NCBI GenBank assembly: GCA_016708315.1
Contig: JADJGC010000003.1
Coordinates: 372,001-436,000, forward strand
DNA: 64,000 nt
Direction: 5' to 3'
Origin: a bacterium
GTDB lineage: Bacteria > Zixibacteria > MSB-5A5 > CAIYYT01
In this document: positions 41,423 to 49,647 of the stretch, piece after piece
How the letters are laid out: every line of letters starts with the position of its first letter
Numbering within the stretch: the stretch's first letter is position 1
Translations under genes and position numbers: made by a program
Notes under the pieces: generated by a model
Database searches by the model: none
What the model was told of the DNA's origin: nothing
What the model saw: only the letters and a program-made list of their open reading frames with translations

Positions 41423-43483
41423 TCAAATGCCCTTTCGTCCCTTGTGGATGGGACACCAATCCTCTAATCGTTGATTTTGTAAGAACACCTCGTCACCAAT
41501 ATGGGGACAGCCAGAAGTCGCTTTCTTGCCTGAATCCTGACAAACTGTCTCGTGCACAATTCCTGCTGGTTCGACAAAATTTTCGACGGGTAGATTTTCA
41601 TGCGCAGCAATCATAAAGTCAGTCCATATCGGCAAAGCGTTGGTAGAACCGGCCTGATTGTAGCCGATAGAAGTTTTGTCATCGTAACCGATCCACGTAC
41701 CGGCTGTAATTTGTGGCGTGTATCCAATGAACCAGTTATCACAGAAGTTATCGGATGTTCCCGTCTTGCCACCTGCCGGACGTTGGAATCCGCGTGAACG
41801 AGCTGAAACTGCCGTGCCTTGACGATCGTCCATGACTGACTGCATCATACTGACCGCGATATAGGTCTCAGCTGGGTCGGCGACAGCCTTGCGCGTCGCA
41901 GCATTACTCTGCTCCAACACGTTGCCGTATCGGTCCACGACTTTGAGGATAAATCGAGGTTCGACATGAATGCCAAGATTGGCAAAGCTGGTATACGCGC
42001 CTACAATCTCCAAGAGCGAGGTTTCTGAAGTACCGATGGCGAGGGCCGCGTTTGGTGTCAGCGGGCTGGTAATGCCCATCTTCTTGGCAGTGGCAATTAC
42101 ATTGTCAACACCTACTTGCTGAAGCAGCTTTATCGCAATCAAGTTGCGCGACATCGTCAACCCCTTGCGCATTGTCATCGCGCCAAGGAACTCATCATCG
42201 AAATTTCTTGGACTCCAAACATCTGATCCAGGAATTGTCATTGCAATCGGAGTATCGTAGAGAATATCACAGGCGTGCATCCCACTGCCGATTGCCGCCA
42301 TGTAAACGAATGGTTTGAATGTTGAACCAGGCTGTCGCTTTGCCTGCACGGCGCGATTGAACTTCCATTTACGAAAGTCTTTACCACCGACCAAAGCCAT
42401 GATGTCGCCAGTTCGGTTGTCTATCGCGACAAACGCTCCCTGGACTTCCTTGAATCGATATCCCCTGATATTGCCGGATGAGTCATACTCGGGGACACTG
42501 TACTCGGGGTTGCCCAAGTGTCGGCGCCGTTCCATACGTTGTTGTAGCGAGTCGACTTGCGCGATTAGAGAATTTTCGACAATTCTCTGCAGTCCGGCAT
42601 CGAGCGTTGTGTATACGGCGAGTCCACCACCATAGAATTCGTCTTCGCCGTGCTTTTCGACAAGATATTGACGAACCATTTCGGTGAAGTAGGGGGCTTC
42701 GCCTGAGTTATCGAGCGAAAAATCTATGGCAATCGGCAGATGCTTAAGACTATCGGCCATCTTGGAGTTGATATAGTCTTCGTCCTCCATTCTCGATAGC
42801 ACGTAGTTGCGGCGATTGAGTGCGCGGTCCGCATGATTGACCGGAGAATACCGTGCCGGTGCATTGACAATCGCGATTAACAATGCGGACTCTTCTATTT
42901 TAAGCGCCTCGGTGCTCTTGTTGAAGTAAGTCCGCGAGGCTGTCTCGATTCCATATGCGCCGTGACCGTAGTAGTACGTATTGAGGTACATTTCGAGGAT
43001 TTCGTTCTTGGAGTAAGTGCGTTCGATCTTAACAGCAGTGAGAGCTTCCTTGATCTTGCGCTCTAAAGATATCTCGCGATCGTAAAATAGCATTCGGGAT
43101 AGCTGTTGCGTAATTGTCGATCCGCCGCCTCCTGAGCCAAATCCGGAAAAGAGATTTCTAAATACTGCTCGCATCAGACCGCGCCAGTCGACCCCCCAAT
43201 GACTGAAGAAGTGATCATCTTCTGTGGCGACTAATGCTTGGATTAAGTGCGCTGGGATTTTGCTATAAGGAACCAACGTGCGGTTTTCGTAATGATACTT
43301 TTGAAGCAGTTCTCCATGTATATCATAAATGCGGGTTACGACCGCCGGTTCGATGTTGTAGATTTCTTCAATTGAAGGGAGCTCATCCTGGTAGCTATAT
43401 GCAAGAGCCATCCCGATGCTTCCCACAAGGATTACACCTAGGACAACAAACAGGTAGAATTTATACAGTCGTTTCTGATTCAT
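41423..43483 (-). CDS. Class A penicillin-binding protein 1A (transglycosylase/transpeptidase)
   Basis: 686 residues. Short cytosolic N-terminus and one helix (about 9-30). GT51 domain about 55-230: catalytic Glu88 in ATEDDHFFSHWGVD, GGSTITQQLSRMLF, SKNEILEMYLNTYYYGHGAYGIETAS. Transpeptidase about 345-640: QPGSTFKPF (Ser387, Lys390), SRN at 445-447 and GGKTGTSDNFCDNWFIGYTP. The C-terminal tail has two to three Cys. Builds peptidoglycan in the periplasm. Minus-strand promoter at 43507-43534. Confidence 0.95.
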   Translation of the reverse strand: MNQKRLYKFYLFVVLGVILVGSIGMALAYSYQDELPSIEEIYNIEPAVVTRIYDIHGELLQKYHYENRTLVPYSKIPAHLIQALVATEDDHFFSHWGVDWRGLMRAVFRNLFSGFGSGGGGSTITQQLSRMLFYDREISLERKIKEALTAVKIERTYSKNEILEMYLNTYYYGHGAYGIETASRTYFNKSTEALKIEESALLIAIVNAPARYSPVNHADRALNRRNYVLSRMEDEDYINSKMADSLKHLPIAIDFSLDNSGEAPYFTEMVRQYLVEKHGEDEFYGGGLAVYTTLDAGLQRIVENSLIAQVDSLQQRMERRRHLGNPEYSVPEYDSSGNIRGYRFKEVQGAFVAIDNRTGDIMALVGGKDFRKWKFNRAVQAKRQPGSTFKPFVYMAAIGSGMHACDILYDTPIAMTIPGSDVWSPRNFDDEFLGAMTMRKGLTMSRNLIAIKLLQQVGVDNVIATAKKMGITSPLTPNAALAIGTSETSLLEIVGAYTSFANLGIHVEPRFILKVVDRYGNVLEQSNAATRKAVADPAETYIAVSMMQSVMDDRQGTAVSARSRGFQRPAGGKTGTSDNFCDNWFIGYTPQITAGTWIGYDDKTSIGYNQAGSTNALPIWTDFMIAAHENLPVENFVEPAGIVHETVCQDSGKKATSGCPHIGDEVFLQNQRLEDWCPIHKGRKGI

Positions 43484-43506
43484 TGAATTCCCATAGGTTA
43501 CATCTT

Positions 43507-43534
43507 ATACTATCAGGAACTGACGAGTTACCAA
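43507..43534 (-). promoter_or_regulatory. Promoter of the penicillin-binding protein gene
   Basis: Minus strand TTGGTA (43534-43529), 16 nt spacer, TAGTAT (43512-43507), about 24 nt before the start; a GGGAAT ribosome site lies in the short leader. Confidence 0.4.
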
Positions 43535-43915
43535 TAAAATAAGTCTTGATTGATTTTGCAACTTGCGAGGTTACAGCGTCTTCGGAATGAAGCGGACCAT
43601 CTTGTGATTAGTGCACAGATAAGGTCGTTGGGATTCCGACTTCGACCCGTCAAGCAAAGAATCTGCAAGCCTTTGCTCATCGGGACAGATTCAGTTTATG
43701 ATATAATCGTAAACAACTAATTGAGAACAATCATGTCGCAAGAACTGTCGAAATAGGTTACAGGCAAGGTGTTGACTGACAGTAGATTACGCGAGTCAAG
43801 TAATTGGGACGTTTACTGGACTTGCCGTCCAAGCGATTCCGTCAATTTGTGAGCACAGTTAGATACTCGGCACACAAGTTGCAATGATAGGCTCGGAATA
43901 GAAATTGGAGGGTGG
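43535..43915. other. Intergenic region upstream of the 921-residue secreted protein
   Basis: About 380 bp without a credible ORF. It contains an extended -10 (TGATATAAT near 43699-43707) and a TTGACT/AGTCAA inverted repeat near 43773-43800, and ends with the sigma54-like element at 43868. Confidence 0.5.
43868..43883 (+). promoter_or_regulatory. Sigma54-like element before the 921-residue secreted protein gene
   Basis: CGGCACA-N4-TTGCA: GG-N10-GC at exact spacing. The best sigma54 match in the window. It predicts a start at about 43894, 22 nt before the ATG and leaving room for the GGAGGG ribosome site. Confidence 0.55.
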
Positions 43916-46681
43916 ATGAGATACCACAGTCTTGTCATCATTATCTTAGCGACACTGCTTTGTACTTCCGACAGCTTTGCAACAAGCGACTCGAGTTTGT
44001 TTGAAAAGCGAATGAGTCGCAGATCCGCATTGGCGGTTTCGACGCAAAACAGCGCTTCTGAGTCAGACGTTAGCTCCGCGGGTCCAATGTGGAACCGCGC
44101 TGATGTGCTTTTTGGTGATTATAGAGTGAACTCGGATAACCAAGCATCGACTTTCGATCAACGCGATTGTGATATTGCGTATTTTGCTGATGGTAAAGGT
44201 GTTGTGGTTTGGGAAGATGAACGTAACGGCCATTGGCGAATCATGGCGCAACCAATCGGGGTCTCTGGCGCGGCCGTCGGTGCCAATAGATTTATTGATA
44301 GCGGCAATCCGCCAGTTACGTTAAGGCAGCCGCGCGTGGCTGCGAACGCTACCGGACTTGTTGTGATAGTTTACGTCAAGGAAAACGACAACGGACTCTA
44401 TGCAAAGTCGTTTGATTATAGCTTCAGTTCGAGCGGAGCTGAATTCCGAATTGACGACGCTACTCCCGGTAACTTCGTAAACCAGCCCGACATTGCAATA
44501 CTGTCTGGAAACCGCTTTGTGATTGTCTGGGAAGATTCTCGCGACGGTTCCAATATCTTCGCTCAAATTCTGAATTCTAACGGCTCGCTTTCCGGAGGAA
44601 ACTTCAAGATTAATGCCGCAGTCGACTCACCGTATCGCATAGCACCCTCAGTAGTCTCGACACTTGCGGGTGATTTTGCTGTTGTCTGGGAAGACGGGAG
44701 AACAGGAAACGGGGATGTCTATTTTCGCATCTATACCGATGTTGGCACCCCACTTTTTCCAGAATTGATCCTCGATGCAGGCTTTGCTTCCGACTATCAG
44801 TTTATGCCGAAATTGGCATTTTTGAAAGGAATTGGCTATCTCGCGGCCTGGATTTCTAATCGCAATGGCGGCCAGTCCGTGTACTCGCAAGTGATCTCGA
44901 CATCGTCAGCACCAATCGGTTTACCGATCCGCGTGAACGATTCCGATTCGGATATCTGTTGGGACCTTAACACAGAAAGCACCGCTGACTCCGGTGCTGT
45001 TTGTGCTTGGGCTGAATTCTCCACAACTGCTTCAATTGAAGCTCAGAAGATTGCAAAGACAGGCGCGGCTTCGGGCGGTAACGTGAAGTTGGAGGACAAT
45101 GGACTGAAGCACGAGAGAGCTTTCCCTGCCATTGCAAAGGCAGCAAACGGCATGACAGCTGCATGGATCGACCAACGAAATGGGAATCTCGATGTCTATG
45201 CTCAGTCAATCTCAACCTCTTTAGCGAAAACGGGTAATAACTATCGACTCAATGACGACGTCAACGGCGCGCAGCAATTGACTCCCGATATTGCAGGTGT
45301 AACGTCAAATGCCGTGGCCGTGGTATGGCATGATCGTAGTTCGGATCAAGGGGACATCAAGTTGCAGCTTCTGTCGGCGGCGGGTCTGCCTCTGGGCTTT
45401 GAATCCAAGATCAATGACGACGCCGGCATCGCGGTTCAGAAGAACCCCAGAGTTGGAGCGGCCAGCGCTGGTCAAATTTGGGCTGTCTGGGAGGACTCGA
45501 GGACCAGCAGTGGCTTGCAGGGTCAGAACATCTTTGCTCAAAGGATGAGTTCCACTGGATTGCCGCAAGGCGCCAACCTTCTTGTGAATAGTGACGGAAC
45601 TTCGCGACCGAAGAGCCTTCCAGATATTGACGTCTTGCCAGATGGAAAAGCATTCATCACCTGGATTGATGAGCGAGACAATTCTCGTCAAGTGTACCTG
45701 CAGCGGTACAATGCTTCAGGTGCCTCGGTAGGTTCGAATCTCAAAGTCTCAATCGACGCTGCGATGATAGAAAACTTGGAAAGTCACATTGCCGCAGCAA
45801 GTGATGGCACTCACATGGTTGCATGGCTTTCAATTATTGGAGGAAGAAAGGCAGCTTTCTTCCAAAGATTCAACAATGTTGGTTCGCCCCTGGGATCCAT
45901 TCAGATGCTTGGCGTGGACACAGCAAATGTCCAAATCCAGGATATTGACGTTTGTTCGAACCATTCCGAAGGCGGTTTCCATTTCGCGACAATAGAGAAC
46001 AAAAACGGTGAAATCAGTGTCAGAATGTATGGCATTGACGGTCTTGGCGCGCCAACCTTTGTTGCTGTTGAAGTTAGTGATGTCCCCGGTTTCTTCAGTG
46101 ATGTTCGGATCGCTGCCGATGTCGACGACGGACTTGCCATTTGGTGGTTAAAGCTCAATGGCAGCGGTACCCGCGGACAAATGCAGCTTATGAGAAATGA
46201 CGGCTTCGCTCTCGGCAGCAACCTGCAGATCAGCAATAGCGCGGTCAGTCGCTTAGAAGCTTCTCCATCAATGACTATGATTGGCGGTTACTATTACAGT
46301 GTATGGGAAGACAACCGAAATGCCGGCTCAGGATTTGACATATATGCAAACTCGGTCCAGTACACTTCCACAGATATTGACCACAGAGAAGACAATGTGC
46401 TTCCGCAGGAGTTTGTGCTGGAACAGAATTTCCCTAACCCATTCAACCCCGAGACCACGATTCAGTACTCGTTGAAGAGTGCGGCTCGTACCAAACTGAC
46501 CATTTTCAATCTTCTAGGTCAAGAGCTAGATTGCCTCGTGGACGATTTTCAGCAGGCGGGAAGTTACGAAGTTAGATGGAATCCGGCTCGCAACGGCGAA
46601 AGCGCGGCATCGGGGATCTACTTCTACAGACTTACTGCAGGTGCGACATCAATTACGAAGAAAATGACACTTTTGAAGTAG
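43916..46681 (+). CDS. Large secreted repeat protein with type IX-like sorting domain
   Basis: 921 residues. Signal peptide about 1-23 (MRYHSLVIIILATLLCTSDS). Residues about 75-800 hold about ten repeats with a VVWEDxRNGxxD core (VVVWEDERNGHW, FVIVWEDSRDGSN, AVVWEDGRTGNGD, AVWEDSRTSSG, SVWEDNRNAGSG), spaced about 55-70 residues and likely forming beta-propeller blades. The C-terminal 85 residues are a sorting domain (EQNFPNPFNPETTIQYSL ... SGIYFYRLTAG). GGAGGG before ATG. Cell-surface or secreted, ligand unknown. Confidence 0.85.
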   Translation: MRYHSLVIIILATLLCTSDSFATSDSSLFEKRMSRRSALAVSTQNSASESDVSSAGPMWNRADVLFGDYRVNSDNQASTFDQRDCDIAYFADGKGVVVWEDERNGHWRIMAQPIGVSGAAVGANRFIDSGNPPVTLRQPRVAANATGLVVIVYVKENDNGLYAKSFDYSFSSSGAEFRIDDATPGNFVNQPDIAILSGNRFVIVWEDSRDGSNIFAQILNSNGSLSGGNFKINAAVDSPYRIAPSVVSTLAGDFAVVWEDGRTGNGDVYFRIYTDVGTPLFPELILDAGFASDYQFMPKLAFLKGIGYLAAWISNRNGGQSVYSQVISTSSAPIGLPIRVNDSDSDICWDLNTESTADSGAVCAWAEFSTTASIEAQKIAKTGAASGGNVKLEDNGLKHERAFPAIAKAANGMTAAWIDQRNGNLDVYAQSISTSLAKTGNNYRLNDDVNGAQQLTPDIAGVTSNAVAVVWHDRSSDQGDIKLQLLSAAGLPLGFESKINDDAGIAVQKNPRVGAASAGQIWAVWEDSRTSSGLQGQNIFAQRMSSTGLPQGANLLVNSDGTSRPKSLPDIDVLPDGKAFITWIDERDNSRQVYLQRYNASGASVGSNLKVSIDAAMIENLESHIAAASDGTHMVAWLSIIGGRKAAFFQRFNNVGSPLGSIQMLGVDTANVQIQDIDVCSNHSEGGFHFATIENKNGEISVRMYGIDGLGAPTFVAVEVSDVPGFFSDVRIAADVDDGLAIWWLKLNGSGTRGQMQLMRNDGFALGSNLQISNSAVSRLEASPSMTMIGGYYYSVWEDNRNAGSGFDIYANSVQYTSTDIDHREDNVLPQEFVLEQNFPNPFNPETTIQYSLKSAARTKLTIFNLLGQELDCLVDDFQQAGSYEVRWNPARNGESAASGIYFYRLTAGATSITKKMTLLK

Positions 46682-46705
46682 TGTAAAAATCAAGAGAGCT
46701 TGGAA

Positions 46706-46734
46706 ATCGGGCGACCTTTGGTCGCCCGATTTTT
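46706..46734 (+). terminator. Rho-independent terminator
   Basis: ATCGGGCGACC (46706-46716) with GGTCGCCCGAT (46720-46730), loop TTT, then TTTTG. Confidence 0.88.
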
Positions 46735-46988
46735 GTTGTTGTGCCAATGTGTGTTAGGAATGCACCAAAGTTGCATTCAAACTTGCAGTTGCCTCAATTA
46801 GCTCTTGACAGTTTGCATTCAAGAGTGTTGATTATCATGGGTGGTTGGGTTACACTATTTCTAATCTGTATTAACAGCCAAGGTCATATCTTTTTACTTC
46901 GACATTTCTAGTCGTAGGAGTGAATTCGTATTAATCTGCGTAATAAAACACTTCGATACACAACCTTATTGGATGAGGGAGGTTCGTT
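46735..46988. other. Leader/intergenic region before the dockerin protein gene
   Basis: No ORF. It contains a weak sigma54-like pair ATGCACC-N4-TTGCA (46760-46775), direct repeats of TTGCATTCAA (46771-46780 and 46813-46822, 42 bp apart), and a TTGACA at 46805-46810 within a CTCTTG/CAAGAG inverted repeat; its -10 is unclear. Regulation is probably here but not resolved. Confidence 0.5.
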
Positions 46989-49265
46989 ATGAGACGAGCA
47001 GGAGCAGTTTCCACTTTTCTGCTGGCTCTGTTTCTATTAGCAGGAACTGCGCTGGCACAGGATGCTGGAACGCCCGACACAGTTCGGGCCGGCAAAGTAA
47101 CTACGAACGCCGGATTGAAAGTCGGTCTGCCGGTAACGGCGTACACCGACACGCCGGTTGGTGGTTACTCGATTGGACTAACCTGGAATTCACCCGACAT
47201 TACGTATGATTCGGTGTCATACATTGGAACCAGGCTACCTCCCGGTCCTAGAATCACCCCCAATCATGATCCCTTAAATCGACGCATTTTGGTAGGGTTT
47301 GCAGATTTCAGCGCCGAGAATCCGTTGGCGGCAGGAGATGGTCTGCTTTACACTATTTGGTATACTGTGAGTGGCAGTGCTCCGGATCAATTCGTGGTCT
47401 TTGATTCTTCTTTTGTTCCGCCCGCTGGCACCTATGAATTCTCGCCTCCGTTTGGCAACGGCTATCAACCCAAATTCAAGGCAGGCGAAATTAAGATTGG
47501 CAATCCTCAACCGCCTGCAATCATCCAATTGAGTCAGCCTTCGTTTGCATTCAACGGCCAGGTCGGCCAGGGCAATCCGCCTTCTCAGATTCAAAATATT
47601 ACCAATGTTGGCGGGCAAGTCCTCAACTGGACTTCGACAAAGCTGAGTAGCTGGTTAGTGCTTTCGCCTTCTAATGGTACTGCGCCGACAGCAATGGTGG
47701 TGTCTGTAAATACAGCGTCACTAACTGCTGGGACATATCATGACACCGTGAGCATATCCGCTCCTAACGCCAGCAATAGTCCGCGGAAGTTTCCAGTGAC
47801 TTTGACATTGACTATTCCTCCACCGACGATCCAGGTAGTTCCAGACAGTCTCAGATTCCAGGGACTGGAAAACGGGACAAACCCGGCAAATCAGGCCTTC
47901 GCGATCAACAACATTGGTCAGGGCGTCCTCAACTGGACAGCCACAGAAAACGCCGGGTGGTTCTCGCTTTCATCGTACAATGGTACTGCCCCATCAAATG
48001 TCTCAGTTAGCATTGATAATACGGGACTCACTGCAGGGGTGTACGTTGATTCTATTTTGATCAGTGACCCGACTGCGATCAACAGTCCTCGCCGGGTCAA
48101 AGTCGTGTTCGAATTGTTTTCAGCATTTCCTGTGATCGAATTCTCGCCAGATTCAATCTTCGTTGTCGGCTCAGATACTCAGAATCCTGCTAATCGAATT
48201 CTGTATATCGAGAATAATGGCGGTGGCGTCATGAATTGGACGTTGACCAAGAAGAACGCCTGGTTGGGCCTTAGCAGCAACTCTGGAACCGCCGTTCAAG
48301 GGACTCCAGAACCAGTTACACTAACTTTCGATCGCAATCTTGTGGATTTCGGCAAGCACTACGACACGATTACAATTACCTCGAGTAATGCTGTTAACTC
48401 GCCTCGCCGCGTTGCTGTGACCTTCTGGAAAATGGAGGTACCGCAGAATCTGTTCGTGAATAAGACGTCGATTGCCTTCTTTGATGTCGAATGCGGCAGT
48501 TATCCTGGCATTCCCGCGCAGACATTTACGGTTACTCAAGCCGTTTCGGTGCCGGCGCTGAACTGGTCACTATCATTTACACAGCCATGGTTGACGGCGA
48601 CTCCGGTGTCTGCCGGAGGTCAAGCGACGGTATCGGTTCGCGCACGAGTAGCCGGGTTGTCGCCTGGAATTTATCTGGACACTATTGTAGTTAGATCTGA
48701 CGTCTCGTTGGATCCCCCGCGTAAAATCGCCATTACTTTTACCGTGCAACCAACGCCGGGCATTGCGGAGTTGTATCTGTCCAACGATTCGCTCCTCTAC
48801 TTGTACAAGTACACTCAATTGGGAAGTGCACTCCAGTATGTTGCCATATACAACATATTTGGTGGATGTGTTGATTGGACAGCCTCAGCCGACGTTCCGT
48901 GGTTGACACCAATTCCAACTTCGGGGACTACGCTGGATAGTATTGCCGTGCGGTCTGATCCAGTCGGACTTGGGCTTGGACGTCACACGGGCAATCTGAT
49001 AATCAACTCGTCGACGGCGACGAATACACCTTTCAGCATGCCGGTTGTGGTGTGGATCTATACGTTCGGTGATGCCAACGGCAACGGTATCGTTAACGTG
49101 ACCGACGTTACGTATTTGATCAACTACATTTTTGGAGGCGGCCCGTCGCCAGTTCCGTTGTTCATTACAGGTGACGTGAACTGCGACCGTGATACAAACG
49201 TGTCCGATGTGGTCTATTTGGTCAACTGGATCTATCTCGGTGGACCGGAGCCGTGCCTGTACTAG
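46989..49265 (+). CDS. Large secreted protein: cohesin-like domain, BACON-like repeats, C-terminal dockerin
   Basis: 758 residues. Signal peptide 1-24 (ends LAQDA). Residues about 35-170: the same beta-sandwich as the 29.36 kb protein (DTPVGGYSIGLTWNSPDITY, FVPPAGTYEFSP, ending KFKAGEIKI). Residues about 178-690: about five BACON-like repeats (GGQVLNWTSTKLSSWLVLS, GQGVLNWTATENAGWFSLS, GGGVMNWTLTKKNAWLGLS and two more). Residues about 695-758: type I dockerin with two calcium loops (GDANGNGIVNVTDVTYLINY and GDVNCDRDTNVSDVVYLVNW). GGGAGG 6 nt before ATG. Dockerin implies binding to a cohesin. Confidence 0.85.
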   Translation: MRRAGAVSTFLLALFLLAGTALAQDAGTPDTVRAGKVTTNAGLKVGLPVTAYTDTPVGGYSIGLTWNSPDITYDSVSYIGTRLPPGPRITPNHDPLNRRILVGFADFSAENPLAAGDGLLYTIWYTVSGSAPDQFVVFDSSFVPPAGTYEFSPPFGNGYQPKFKAGEIKIGNPQPPAIIQLSQPSFAFNGQVGQGNPPSQIQNITNVGGQVLNWTSTKLSSWLVLSPSNGTAPTAMVVSVNTASLTAGTYHDTVSISAPNASNSPRKFPVTLTLTIPPPTIQVVPDSLRFQGLENGTNPANQAFAINNIGQGVLNWTATENAGWFSLSSYNGTAPSNVSVSIDNTGLTAGVYVDSILISDPTAINSPRRVKVVFELFSAFPVIEFSPDSIFVVGSDTQNPANRILYIENNGGGVMNWTLTKKNAWLGLSSNSGTAVQGTPEPVTLTFDRNLVDFGKHYDTITITSSNAVNSPRRVAVTFWKMEVPQNLFVNKTSIAFFDVECGSYPGIPAQTFTVTQAVSVPALNWSLSFTQPWLTATPVSAGGQATVSVRARVAGLSPGIYLDTIVVRSDVSLDPPRKIAITFTVQPTPGIAELYLSNDSLLYLYKYTQLGSALQYVAIYNIFGGCVDWTASADVPWLTPIPTSGTTLDSIAVRSDPVGLGLGRHTGNLIINSSTATNTPFSMPVVVWIYTFGDANGNGIVNVTDVTYLINYIFGGGPSPVPLFITGDVNCDRDTNVSDVVYLVNWIYLGGPEPCLY

Positions 49266-49296
49266 CAGCATAACCGGTCTGGACATTACGACCTTA

Positions 49297-49331
49297 GGGT
49301 TATGGGAGCGTTCTCCCATAACCCTTTTTTT
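49297..49331 (+). terminator. Strong rho-independent terminator
   Basis: A 12-bp perfect stem GGGTTATGGGAG/CTCCCATAACCC with loop CGTT, then seven T. Confidence 0.95.
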
Positions 49332-49421
49332 ATTGGGCAGGACGAGTTTTCGTCGGAAAAATCCCTTGCAGGCTGCAAAAAAATGCCTTTAATCTTAGCC
49401 AAGACTACGGGGAGTAGGGCG

Positions 49422-49568
49422 ATGTTTGTCGGTTTTGTAATACTCGCACTTGGCGTGTTGTTTCTTCTTAAGAACCTTGATGTCATTAGTGGCGATATTT
49501 GGGATTATTTGTGGCCGGCGGCTATAATCGCACTCGGAATCTCGATTCTCTTTAAGAAGCGTCGTTGA
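49422..49568 (+). CDS. Small membrane protein (LiaI/LiaF-like transmembrane region, DUF5668)
   Basis: 48 residues from ATG 49422, with GGGGAGTAGGG upstream. Two hydrophobic helices (FVGFVILALGVLFLLKNL and WPAAIIALGISILF) joined by DVISGDIWDY and ending KKRR, the usual LiaI/LiaF-like layout. The longer open frame back to 49302 overlaps the terminator and is not coding. Function of the short form is unknown. Confidence 0.7.
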   Translation: MFVGFVILALGVLFLLKNLDVISGDIWDYLWPAAIIALGISILFKKRR

Positions 49569-49647
49569 GACGTTTCGACTTACTTACCGAAGCAGCTAAG
49601 TCTGCGACAGATTATGCCGCCGGAGACCCCCGGCGGGAGGAATTACA

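Noticed and set aside
43773..43800. TTGACT...AGTCAA repeat as a terminator or promoter
   Set aside because: No T-run and no -10 at a suitable distance; left as an unassigned inverted repeat.
49302..49421. N-terminal extension of the 48-residue membrane protein
   Set aside because: The extension overlaps a strong terminator and has no coding character; the ATG at 49422 has a ribosome site.
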